From Myroides sp. NP-2 (GTDB lineage: Bacteria; Bacteroidota; Bacteroidia; Flavobacteriales; Flavobacteriaceae): 64,000 nt of DNA. The notes beneath the pieces were generated by a model. It was not told where the DNA came from. It did no database searches and saw nothing but the letters and a program-made list of their open reading frames with translations. This document shows positions 18,857 through 26,037 of the stretch, one piece after another (within the stretch, counting starts at the first letter, position 1; every line of letters starts with the position of its first letter). Both the position numbers and the translations under genes were made by a program. The stretch covers positions 186,001 to 250,000 of the forward strand of contig NZ_JACHTD010000001.1 in the NCBI RefSeq assembly GCF_014145665.1. The letters are read 5' to 3'.

Positions 18857-19774
18857 ATGCCTAGTTATTACGCTATTTTAGAGCTTGAACCCACGGCTAC
18901 TTCGGGTGAGATTAAACAAGCCTTTCGCCGCTTGTCTAAGTTGTATCATCCCGATATGAATCAAGGCAATACGACGTATCAGCACAAGCTTTTCGAAGTA
19001 GTTAAGGCATATGAGACTTTGGGCAATGAAGTTACGCGAAAAGCCTATGATTTGACGTTGTTTCGCACTACAGCAGAACCGTCAAGAGCTACTAACGCTG
19101 GTTATGCTTCATCTACGACCTCTTATGCCAATCTTTATCAACCTGAAATTGTTGAGTTTTCTTGTAATCAAACCTATTGTTTTGTAGGAGATATCCTTGA
19201 AATTTCTTGGAAATGCAAAAATGCCGATATAATACGCATTTATCCCTTGGGGTATATGGATGAACTAAAAGGAAAGGTTGTATATCGCGTTAGAGAAATG
19301 CGCACAAAATACCTCTTTTTTGAGCTAACTGTCACCAATAATTACAGCTCGATACCAGTTAAAAAAGTCATTAAACTAGACAATGGAACCCAGTTGAGAT
19401 TTACAGAAGCGCATCGCGATGATTTTGCAAATTATACCGCGCCTTATTCCTGGGGCTGGGGTTTTTTAGCACCAGTAGGGCGAAGTTCAAGAAAAGATTA
19501 CGCCCTGCGTATGGCTCTTTTAGGCAGTTTGTTTGTAGTTGTTTATCTAGGGCAACCTTTTTTCGAATACGAAGATACTTTCTCTTTTCTCTCGACGGTG
19601 TTGATTTACCTTGCGATTATTTGCTCCGCCCGACGATTACACGATGTAAGCTGGCACGGAATATTCGCCCTAACACTGCTGATTCCCTTTTTAAATGTCC
19701 CAGTGCTCCTTGTGCTTTTTTTGCTGAAAGGAGTTGAATTACCCAACAAATATGGACGTAAACCCAAGTTTTAA
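18857..19774 (+). CDS. J-domain protein fused to a DUF805 membrane domain
   Basis: Protein of 305 residues in three parts. Residues ~1-65 are a DnaJ domain (YYAILELEPTATSGEIKQAF, with the HPD motif in KLYHPDMN), the part that stimulates Hsp70 ATPase. Residues ~90-195 look like a beta-sandwich with conserved Trp/Cys (ISWKCKNADIIRIYP). Residues ~215-305 match DUF805: GRSSRKDYALRM, membrane helices, ARRLHDVSWHG and ELPNKYGRKP. So a J-domain is tethered to the inner membrane. ATG at 18857 is chosen because the J-domain starts there; an upstream in-frame start (18800) adds only unrelated residues. It precedes the AAA and dGTPase genes. Confidence 0.85.
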   Translation: MPSYYAILELEPTATSGEIKQAFRRLSKLYHPDMNQGNTTYQHKLFEVVKAYETLGNEVTRKAYDLTLFRTTAEPSRATNAGYASSTTSYANLYQPEIVEFSCNQTYCFVGDILEISWKCKNADIIRIYPLGYMDELKGKVVYRVREMRTKYLFFELTVTNNYSSIPVKKVIKLDNGTQLRFTEAHRDDFANYTAPYSWGWGFLAPVGRSSRKDYALRMALLGSLFVVVYLGQPFFEYEDTFSFLSTVLIYLAIICSARRLHDVSWHGIFALTLLIPFLNVPVLLVLFLLKGVELPNKYGRKPKF

Positions 19775-19787
19775 TCGCATGGGATCT

Positions 19788-19821
19788 AAAAAAAACGCAG
19801 GTGATTTTGCCCTGCTTTTTT
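19788..19821 (+). terminator. Weak terminator after the J-domain gene
   Basis: Stem GCAGG (19797-19801) / CCTGC (19811-19815) flanked by A-run and T-run. It separates the J-domain gene from the AAA gene, which has its own -7 box. Confidence 0.6.
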
Positions 19822-19857
19822 AGCGTTTCTCATGGGAAGCTAACGTTTTTTTTAGCT

Positions 19858-19865
19858 TATATTTG
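19858..19865 (+). promoter_or_regulatory. -7 box TATATTTG of the AAA-dgt operon
   Basis: Exact TANNTTTG. Transcription from it would start near 19872, leaving no leader for the ATG at 19875, so the ATG at 19896 is preferred for the AAA gene. Confidence 0.55.
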
Positions 19866-19895
19866 TAGTTAATAATGTTCAAATCATATTTTGAG

Positions 19896-20600
19896 ATGAG
19901 TTCTTTGTATTATATCGACAGAACGGATACGCGTTTGGAAGACGTTATGTTTACCGAAACAGTAGCAAGGGAAATCGAAGCGTTCTTAAAGGAGTATAAG
20001 TTTCGTGAAATTTTGACGAAATACAATCTTCCAGTAAGTAATAAAATTTTGTTATACGGCAAAACGGGGTGCGGCAAAACAATGACAGCAAAAGCAATTG
20101 CCAAGCAATTGGACAAAAAGTTGATCGTTGTGAATTTGGCGACCATTGTTTCCGCTAAACTTGGTGAAACAGCCAAAAACATCGAAAGTCTATTTAAAGA
20201 AATTCAATATGAAAGTGCCGTTTTGTTTTTTGACGAATTTGATTCTTTAGGTCAAATTCGCGATTATGACAACAAGGATAATAGCGAGATGAAACGCGTG
20301 GTAAATGCTATTTTACAGCTAATCGACAACCTCCCACAAAAATCAATTTTAATCGCGGCTACCAATCAAATCCAGATGATTGATGAGGCATTAGTGCGTC
20401 GATTCGAGGTCAAGCTGGAGTATACCGCTCCAGAAAAGGAGGCTTTGGATAAGTATTACGATAAGATGCTAGCTTTTTATCCTGAAGAATATGCTCAAGT
20501 AGAGCGATTGTATGATATTTCCTATGCAGAAGCCAAAACACATATTTTCCGCACAGTAAAGAACAATATTATTGCAAGCCAATTAGAATTAGAAAATTAG
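19896..20600 (+). CDS. Small single-domain AAA ATPase
   Basis: ATPase of 234 residues consisting of little more than one AAA module. Visible are Walker A GKTGCGKT (~50), Walker B AVLFFDEFDSLG (~110), sensor 1 AATNQ, and the Arg-finger region DEALVRRFE (~165). There is no substrate-binding N-domain or protease domain, so it must act with a partner. The short C-terminal lid ends in an acidic helix. The dGTPase gene follows after 24 bp, so they are co-transcribed. The partner or substrate is unknown. Confidence 0.85.
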   Translation: MSSLYYIDRTDTRLEDVMFTETVAREIEAFLKEYKFREILTKYNLPVSNKILLYGKTGCGKTMTAKAIAKQLDKKLIVVNLATIVSAKLGETAKNIESLFKEIQYESAVLFFDEFDSLGQIRDYDNKDNSEMKRVVNAILQLIDNLPQKSILIAATNQIQMIDEALVRRFEVKLEYTAPEKEALDKYYDKMLAFYPEEYAQVERLYDISYAEAKTHIFRTVKNNIIASQLELEN

Positions 20601-20624
20601 TAAAGAATCAAAAGAATAGAATTT

Positions 20625-21968
20625 ATGATGAAATGGGAAAAGTTGCTGTCTTTAAAAAAGCACGGCGACACCTTTGTACGTAATCGCTTAGATGAAAGTC
20701 AGACGCGAATAGGATTTGAAGTAGACTATGACCGTATTATATTCTCCTCGCCTTTTCGCAGTTTACAAGATAAAACACAAGTGATCCCTTTGTCAAAAAC
20801 TGATTTTGTTCACACGCGTTTAACTCATAGTTTAGAGGTTTCTGTAGTAGGTCGTTCACTTGGACGCAATGTAGGGGCAAAGTTACTAGAGAAATATACA
20901 TTTTTAGCAGAAGAATACGGCTATACCGTAAATGATTTTGGTGCGATTGTCGCCGCAGCATCCTTAGCACATGACATCGGAAATCCTCCATTCGGTCATT
21001 CAGGAGAAAAGGCGATTGGCGATTTTTTTAGCCGCGGAAAAGGCGTGGTGTTCAAAGACCAATTGACCGAAAAAGAATGGCAGGATTTGATTGATTTTGA
21101 AGGAAATGCCAATGGTTTTTCTATTTTGACTAAATCTCGTCCTGGTATTGATGGCGGTTTGCGTATTTCCTACGCAACATTAGGTGCTTTTATGAAATAT
21201 CCAAAAGAGAGTTTACCTAAAAAACCCACACGAGATATCTCAGATAAGAAGTACGGTTTTTTCCAGGGAGACAAAGAAGCCTTTATTGATGTAGCCTCTG
21301 AACTGGGTATGATCATGAAAGACGATCGTGTAGAAACGGCTTTTTATCGCCATCCGCTAGCGTATTTGGTAGAAGCAGCCGACGATATTTGTTATACAAT
21401 TACTGATTTCGAAGATGGGATTAATCTAGGGTGGATTCCCGAAGAACACGCCTTAGAATTCTTGATTATGATTGTGCAAAATAGCATTAATACCCAAAAG
21501 TATTCTCAACTCAACTCCAAAGAAGACCGAGTAAGCTATTTAAGGGCTTTGGCCATTGGTAGTTTAATTGACGATGTGACGCGTTTGTTTATCGAAAATG
21601 AAGAAAAGATTTTGGCAGGAGATTACCCTTTTGCTTTAACTGAAAAATGTTCCTATATCGCACAGATGAAAGACATCTTAGCGGTGAGCATCAATAACGT
21701 CTATCAAAGCAAAGAAGTAATTGAAAAAGAGATCATAGGGTATCAGGTGATAGAAACGCTTTTAGAGCGCTTTATTACAGCTACAAATAACCGTTATTAT
21801 GGGGAAGACAATCACTACGATGGATTAATTTTAAAACTTTTGCCTGAGCGCTATATTGTAGAAAGTGATAGTTTATATGAACGATTGATGAGTATTTGTC
21901 ATTTTGTCTCCATGTTAACCGATGGTAAAGCACTAGAATTATATCACACCATTAAAGTAACCAAATAA
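20625..21968 (+). CDS. dgt: Deoxyguanosinetriphosphate triphosphohydrolase (dGTPase)
   Basis: HD-superfamily enzyme of 447 residues that splits dGTP into deoxyguanosine and triphosphate. Metal-binding residues are in HTRLTHSLEV (~60) and LAHDIGNPPFGHSGE (~120), and a later conserved stretch reads YLVEAADDICYTITDFED (~245). Two ATGs in a row (20625, 20628) make the exact start uncertain. It follows the AAA ATPase gene by 24 bp and ends at a strong terminator. It may be for nucleotide-pool control; related enzymes also act in phage defence by depleting dGTP, but the sequence does not decide. Confidence 0.93.
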   Translation: MMKWEKLLSLKKHGDTFVRNRLDESQTRIGFEVDYDRIIFSSPFRSLQDKTQVIPLSKTDFVHTRLTHSLEVSVVGRSLGRNVGAKLLEKYTFLAEEYGYTVNDFGAIVAAASLAHDIGNPPFGHSGEKAIGDFFSRGKGVVFKDQLTEKEWQDLIDFEGNANGFSILTKSRPGIDGGLRISYATLGAFMKYPKESLPKKPTRDISDKKYGFFQGDKEAFIDVASELGMIMKDDRVETAFYRHPLAYLVEAADDICYTITDFEDGINLGWIPEEHALEFLIMIVQNSINTQKYSQLNSKEDRVSYLRALAIGSLIDDVTRLFIENEEKILAGDYPFALTEKCSYIAQMKDILAVSINNVYQSKEVIEKEIIGYQVIETLLERFITATNNRYYGEDNHYDGLILKLLPERYIVESDSLYERLMSICHFVSMLTDGKALELYHTIKVTK

Positions 21969-22006
21969 AAAAAAGGCATTTGAAATTAATTTCAAATGCC
22001 TTTTTT
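21967..22006. terminator. Bidirectional terminator dgt / lipoprotein gene
   Basis: 12-bp core stem AGGCATTTGAAA / TTTCAAATGCCT with a TTAA loop, flanked by A- and T-runs. Confidence 0.9.
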
Positions 22007-22033
22007 CATTATTTAACAAATATGGAAATGCGA

Positions 22034-23380
22034 TTATATTTTTTTAGTTGTTGGAATCCAAACGTGAGCGTAAGCCATCATTCCTCCGTCCCATACTTTC
22101 ATTGCATCTGGAGCAGCGAGCGCTTTTGCTTCTTCTAATGTCATTCCAATAACGTTTCCTTTACTCGTAGAGATAGATGTTACACCACCTTTTGTTGCAA
22201 TTGCAAATGTTGCTTTTCTCCCATCTGAGTAATCTTTAACATATAACGTTAAGAATTGTCCATTTCTTTCTGCGTAGTATCCTTCAGAGTTAGTGATTTC
22301 GAAAATGATTTGTCCTTTCGTTTCGTCCTCAAAAACTTTTTTCAATTCTAATTTTCCACCTTCAGAGAATGTACCTGATCCAGTGAAATCTCCCATGAAT
22401 AAGAATGCTTCGTTGTTTTCGCCCACCGTGAACTGATAGTATCCTAAGTTATTTCCAATTGTAGCAGAAAGATAGGTACCGTTTAATTCGGCAAATGCTG
22501 GTGTAGTTTCACCACCATCAGCACCTACTTTTTCATAAGTACTAAATCTAGCCCCTGTTAATTCTGATGCTAATGCAAATTCAGCTTCAGCTTTTGTTTT
22601 AGCGTCTGCTTCGCCAAACGTTAATCTTGCTACATCTACTGTGTTTTCTGTAATATTTTTCAATTGAACCACATAGAATGATCCTGCTTTTTCACCTGTA
22701 CCTTCTAATAAGATTTTGTTGGTATTGGTGTTGTGCTGTAACACTTTCATATCATAAGAATCATTGAAGTTCACTACTGTATTACCGAAAGTGTAGTAGT
22801 AGGTATGTCCTTGTTGAGAGAAAACGTATCTTCCTTGTACAGGTAAATTGATTTTTACTGGCTGTTCACCACCAGATTTAGTCAATTTTAACCAGCTAAA
22901 TTTGTTGTTTGCGTGGTCTGGTGTTCCGTTTCCACTTGGAGGGAAAACCGCTTCGATTGCTTCGATTTCAGATTTGAATGAGTAATCAATATTAATGTCT
23001 AATGACTCTCCCTCTTTGATGTTGCGCAAGAAGAAAGCTTTGTACTCACTCTCTTTTGAATGTTTAGAAACAACTTTTAATACGTTGTCCTTGTTTTTGT
23101 AAATTTTGATGATATTATAGGTATCATCTTCTTGACCGCTTCCTGCCATTAATGACATTTGCATCGCGATTGATTTCTTTTTAAACTCAAATGGAATTGG
23201 GTTTCCAGCATGCGCATAAGCGTAAGTTCCTTCAAATGGCAATTCTGAACCAACTTCAGTTTGTCCATTTTTGTTGTCTTCTTTTCTGATTACGTCATCA
23301 TCACTAGAACAGCTAGTAGTACCTACAGCAAATAACGCCATAATTGCAAAAGCAGATAAGAGTTTAGTTACTTTCATCAT
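22034..23380 (-). CDS. Large hypothetical lipoprotein
   Basis: Secreted lipoprotein of 448 residues. The N-terminus is a lipoprotein signal with the lipobox Cys in AVGTTSCSSDDD; the acidic residues after the Cys are common in lipoproteins exported to the surface in this phylum. The rest is beta-rich, with three loosely similar segments that begin with GTYAYA (~50), GRYVFSQQ (~175) and GTYLSATI (~300), which suggests internal duplication. I recognise no family. A well-spaced promoter lies upstream (23454-23424). Two Met codons open the gene, so it may start one codon later. Confidence 0.8.
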   Translation of the reverse strand: MMKVTKLLSAFAIMALFAVGTTSCSSDDDVIRKEDNKNGQTEVGSELPFEGTYAYAHAGNPIPFEFKKKSIAMQMSLMAGSGQEDDTYNIIKIYKNKDNVLKVVSKHSKESEYKAFFLRNIKEGESLDINIDYSFKSEIEAIEAVFPPSGNGTPDHANNKFSWLKLTKSGGEQPVKINLPVQGRYVFSQQGHTYYYTFGNTVVNFNDSYDMKVLQHNTNTNKILLEGTGEKAGSFYVVQLKNITENTVDVARLTFGEADAKTKAEAEFALASELTGARFSTYEKVGADGGETTPAFAELNGTYLSATIGNNLGYYQFTVGENNEAFLFMGDFTGSGTFSEGGKLELKKVFEDETKGQIIFEITNSEGYYAERNGQFLTLYVKDYSDGRKATFAIATKGGVTSISTSKGNVIGMTLEEAKALAAPDAMKVWDGGMMAYAHVWIPTTKKI

Positions 23381-23423
23381 GAGTAGATTATTATTATGTT
23401 TTTAGTTATAATTTAATTTAGAC

Positions 23424-23454
23424 CAAAAATAAATAAGAAAAACGACATGTGCAA
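23424..23454 (-). promoter_or_regulatory. Promoter of the lipoprotein gene
   Basis: TTG (23454-23452), 20-nt spacer, TATTTTTG (23431-23424) on the minus strand, 44 bp before the start codon. Confidence 0.65.
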
Positions 23455-23685
23455 TATTATTTTTATTTTTTCTAAATAAGAATAGCGAATAAGAGATTGT
23501 GCGTGTTTTTTTTGTTTTTTGTGAGGATTTGGTGAGCGGAGCCCTTCACAAGGTTTGTTTAATTTTTTCTTTTTATAACAAAATTAATCGTTATAAAAGA
23601 TAGTTTCAAAATTAAAGCACAACGCACAAATCGTAGCGTAGCGAATATTCATCGAACACCAAAGCAATTATAAACTAGGTGAGAT

Positions 23686-23713
23686 AAAGAGCAACGCACA
23701 AAGAGCAACGCAC
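23686..23713 (+). repeat. Tandem repeat, 2 x 14 bp (AAAGAGCAACGCAC)
   Basis: Two exact head-to-tail copies at 23686-23699 and 23700-23713. Confidence 0.8.
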
Positions 23714-23732
23714 AAAGCACATTCGACCCCAT

Positions 23733-23768
23733 AAAAAAAAGGTATTGTGAAATTTCACAATACCTTTT
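23733..23768 (-). terminator. rplU-rpmA terminator
   Basis: Hairpin with core GGTATTGTGAAA / TTTCACAATACC, with A-run on the left giving U's for leftward transcripts. Confidence 0.9.
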
Positions 23769-23814
23769 TTTATTTTGTAATCATTGTATCTGTATAGACA
23801 GATAACCTAGATTC

Positions 23815-24075
23815 TTAAGCTTCAAATGGTTCGATAGAAACGTAAGACTTGTTGTCTTTTTTCTTTTGGAATTTAACAACACCGTTAACTTTAGCATGTA
23901 AAGTATGGTCTTTTCCCATATAAACGTTTTCACCAGGATTATGCTTAGAACCTCTTTGTCTTACAAGGATGTTTCCAGCGATAGCTGCTTGACCACCGTA
24001 AATCTTAACACCTAAGCGTTTCGATTCTGATTCTCTACCGTTCTTTGAACTTCCGACACCTTTTTTGTGAGCCAT
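23815..24075 (-). CDS. rpmA: Ribosomal protein bL27
   Basis: Large-subunit protein near the peptidyl-transferase centre, 86 residues, the usual length. The N-terminus [20 protein letters not shown] and the motif [20 protein letters not shown] are diagnostic. It has no N-terminal cleavage extension of the Firmicutes type. It follows rplU by 24 bp in the usual order rplU-rpmA. Confidence 0.98.
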   Translation of the reverse strand: MAHKKGVGSSKNGRESESKRLGVKIYGGQAAIAGNILVRQRGSKHNPGENVYMGKDHTLHAKVNGVVKFQKKKDNKSYVSIEPFEA

Positions 24076-24099
24076 GACGTTATAATTTTAAATTGTTAA

Positions 24100-24462
24100 T
24101 TACTCAGCTGCTTCAGCTGTTTCTTTTTTAGTCGCTTTTTTCTTTGCTCCACCGAAGTTGATTCCTTCAATTACGATTTGAGTCAAAGCTTGTCTGTGAC
24201 CGTTTTTCTTTTTGTAACCTTTTCTTCTTTTCTTTTTGAAAACGATTACTTTGTCACCTTTAAGGTGTTGTAAAACTTTAGCTTCTACAGAAGCACCTTC
24301 TATAACTGGGGCGCCTACAGTAATGTTATTGTTGTCATCAACTAAAAGAACTTTATCAAAAGTGATAGTCGCTCCTTCTTCTGTTGCCAAACGGTGAACA
24401 TAAACTTTAAGGTCTTTGCTAACTTTGAATTGTTGCCCAGCTATCTCTACGATTGCGTACAT
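24100..24462 (-). CDS. rplU: Ribosomal protein bL21 with C-terminal extension
   Basis: Large-subunit 23S rRNA-binding protein. The first ~100 residues are standard bL21 (MYAIVEIAGQQFKVSKD at the start, KKKRRKGYKKKNGHRQ near 80). About 17 extra residues at the end (GGAKKKATKKETAEAAE) form a Lys/Ala/Glu tail. Its promoter is the best match in the window. Confidence 0.98.
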   Translation of the reverse strand: MYAIVEIAGQQFKVSKDLKVYVHRLATEEGATITFDKVLLVDDNNNITVGAPVIEGASVEAKVLQHLKGDKVIVFKKKRRKGYKKKNGHRQALTQIVIEGINFGGAKKKATKKETAEAAE

Positions 24463-24494
24463 AACAATAAATTATTAAGGTTTATTTAAGTGTG

Positions 24495-24524
24495 CAAATG
24501 TACAATTCTTTTTTAATTGGTCAA
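24495..24524 (-). promoter_or_regulatory. rplU-rpmA promoter
   Basis: TTG (24524-24522), 19-nt spacer, TACATTTG (24502-24495) on the minus strand, 33 bp before the rplU start: an ideal Bacteroidota promoter. Confidence 0.8.
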
Positions 24525-24696
24525 ATCTTTTTTAAAAGAAAAATAGTTAATAGTTAGTGGTTAAGAGTTGATTTTGTTCATTCTGCGGTTTGCTTATGCG
24601 CAAAAAAACAAATGTCACAAAAAAAAGAGATCTACTGTAACAAAAGACTACTTCGTGCGTCTTATAGAGCTATAAACTAAATTCAAAAACTAAAAA

Positions 24697-26016
24697 ATGA
24701 AAAGATCACTCTTGATTTTAGGCGCATTATTTTACGGAATGACTGCGTCAGCTCAAAAAGTGGAATTCGAAGAATACACTTTAGATAATGGGCTAAAAGT
24801 TATTTTGCATCAGGATAAATCAGCTCCTGTAATTATCACATCGGTCATGTATCACGTAGGGGCGAAGGATGAAAATCCTGAGCGCACGGGCTTTGCACAT
24901 TTCTTTGAACATTTGCTATTTGAAGGAACAAAAAATATAGAACGCGGAGAGTGGTTCAAACTAGTAACGGCAAACGGAGGACAAAACAATGCCAATACAT
25001 CGGATGACAGAACGTATTACTACGAGGTGTTCCCATCAAACAACTTAGAGTTAGCTTTGTGGATGGAGTCAGAGCGTTTAATGCACCCTATTATCAATCA
25101 AATTGGTGTAGATACCCAAAATGAAGTGGTAAAAGAAGAAAAGCGTTTGCGTATGGATAACCAACCTTACGGACAATTATTACCTCAAGTAAAAGAAAAC
25201 TTATTTAAAAAACACCCGTATCGTTGGGCACCTATTGGTTCTATGGAACACTTAGACGCGGCAACATTAGAGGAGTTTTTAGCGTTTAATAAAAAATTCT
25301 ATATTCCGAATAATGCCGTGTTAGTCGTGGCAGGTGACTTTGAAAAAGAACAAGCGAAAACGTGGATTGATCATTACTTTGGTACAATCGAAAAAGGGAC
25401 TCCTGTTACACGTGTAGCGATTCAGGAAGATCCAATTACAAAAGAAATCAGAGCTGAATACGAAGATCCAAACGTTCAAATCCCAATGTTGGTGCAAGCT
25501 TACCGCACGCCATCAATGAAAACACGTGATGCACGTGTATTAGATATGATTTCTACTATTTTATCTGGAGGAAAAAGCTCAAGATTGTACAAGAAAATTG
25601 TTGATGAGCAGAAAAAAGCATTAGAAATTGGGGCATTCAACTTGAGTCAAGAAGATTATGGCGCTTATTTAATCTTTGGTTTGCCTATGCAAGGGTTTAC
25701 AACCGCTGATTTAGTAACTGAAATTGATAAAGAGATTGAGAAATTACAAACAGAATTAATTTCGGAGCGCGACTTCCAAAAATTACAAAACGTATTGGAA
25801 AATAACTACGTGAGTGAAAATGCTAATTTAGAAGGATTAGCACATAATTTAGCTACGTATAGCTTGCTTTATGGAGATACCAATCTAATTAATACAAATA
25901 TTGAGTTGTACAAAGACATCACCCGCGAGGAAATCCGTGAGGTAGCTAAAAAATACTTGAATAAAAATCAACGATTAATTCTAGATTATATTCCAGAGAA
26001 GGAAGCGAATAACTAA
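24697..26016 (+). CDS. M16 family zinc peptidase, active subunit
   Basis: Pitrilysin-type peptidase of 439 residues with a signal peptide ending MTASAQ, so periplasmic or beyond. The inverted zinc motif HxxEH is seen as HFFEHLLFEGT (~70), with the distal Glu in EVVKEEKRLRMD (~150). It lies 21 bp before a second M16 gene that lacks the motif; in known bacterial pairs the two form a heterodimer in which the second subunit supplies substrate-binding residues. Substrates are probably short peptides; this is inference. Confidence 0.93.
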   Translation: MKRSLLILGALFYGMTASAQKVEFEEYTLDNGLKVILHQDKSAPVIITSVMYHVGAKDENPERTGFAHFFEHLLFEGTKNIERGEWFKLVTANGGQNNANTSDDRTYYYEVFPSNNLELALWMESERLMHPIINQIGVDTQNEVVKEEKRLRMDNQPYGQLLPQVKENLFKKHPYRWAPIGSMEHLDAATLEEFLAFNKKFYIPNNAVLVVAGDFEKEQAKTWIDHYFGTIEKGTPVTRVAIQEDPITKEIRAEYEDPNVQIPMLVQAYRTPSMKTRDARVLDMISTILSGGKSSRLYKKIVDEQKKALEIGAFNLSQEDYGAYLIFGLPMQGFTTADLVTEIDKEIEKLQTELISERDFQKLQNVLENNYVSENANLEGLAHNLATYSLLYGDTNLINTNIELYKDITREEIREVAKKYLNKNQRLILDYIPEKEANN

Positions 26017-26037
26017 TGCTAAACAAGACAAAGAAAA

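Larger units (their letters stand above)
23381..23814. other. 433-bp intergenic region with repeated ACGCACAA
   Basis: Holds the promoter of the lipoprotein gene at one end and the rpmA terminator at the other. In between, ACGCACAA occurs at 23622-23629, 23694-23701 and 23708-23715, and inverted (TTGTGCGT) at 23497-23504. No ORF is convincing. Confidence 0.6.

Noticed and set aside
20625..21968. dGTPase as a stand-alone defence gene
   Set aside because: Length and motifs fit the housekeeping Dgt, and no mobile or defence genes surround it; kept only as a speculative link with its neighbours.
23686..23713. CRISPR-like repeat
   Set aside because: Only two 14-bp tandem copies with no spacers and no cas genes.
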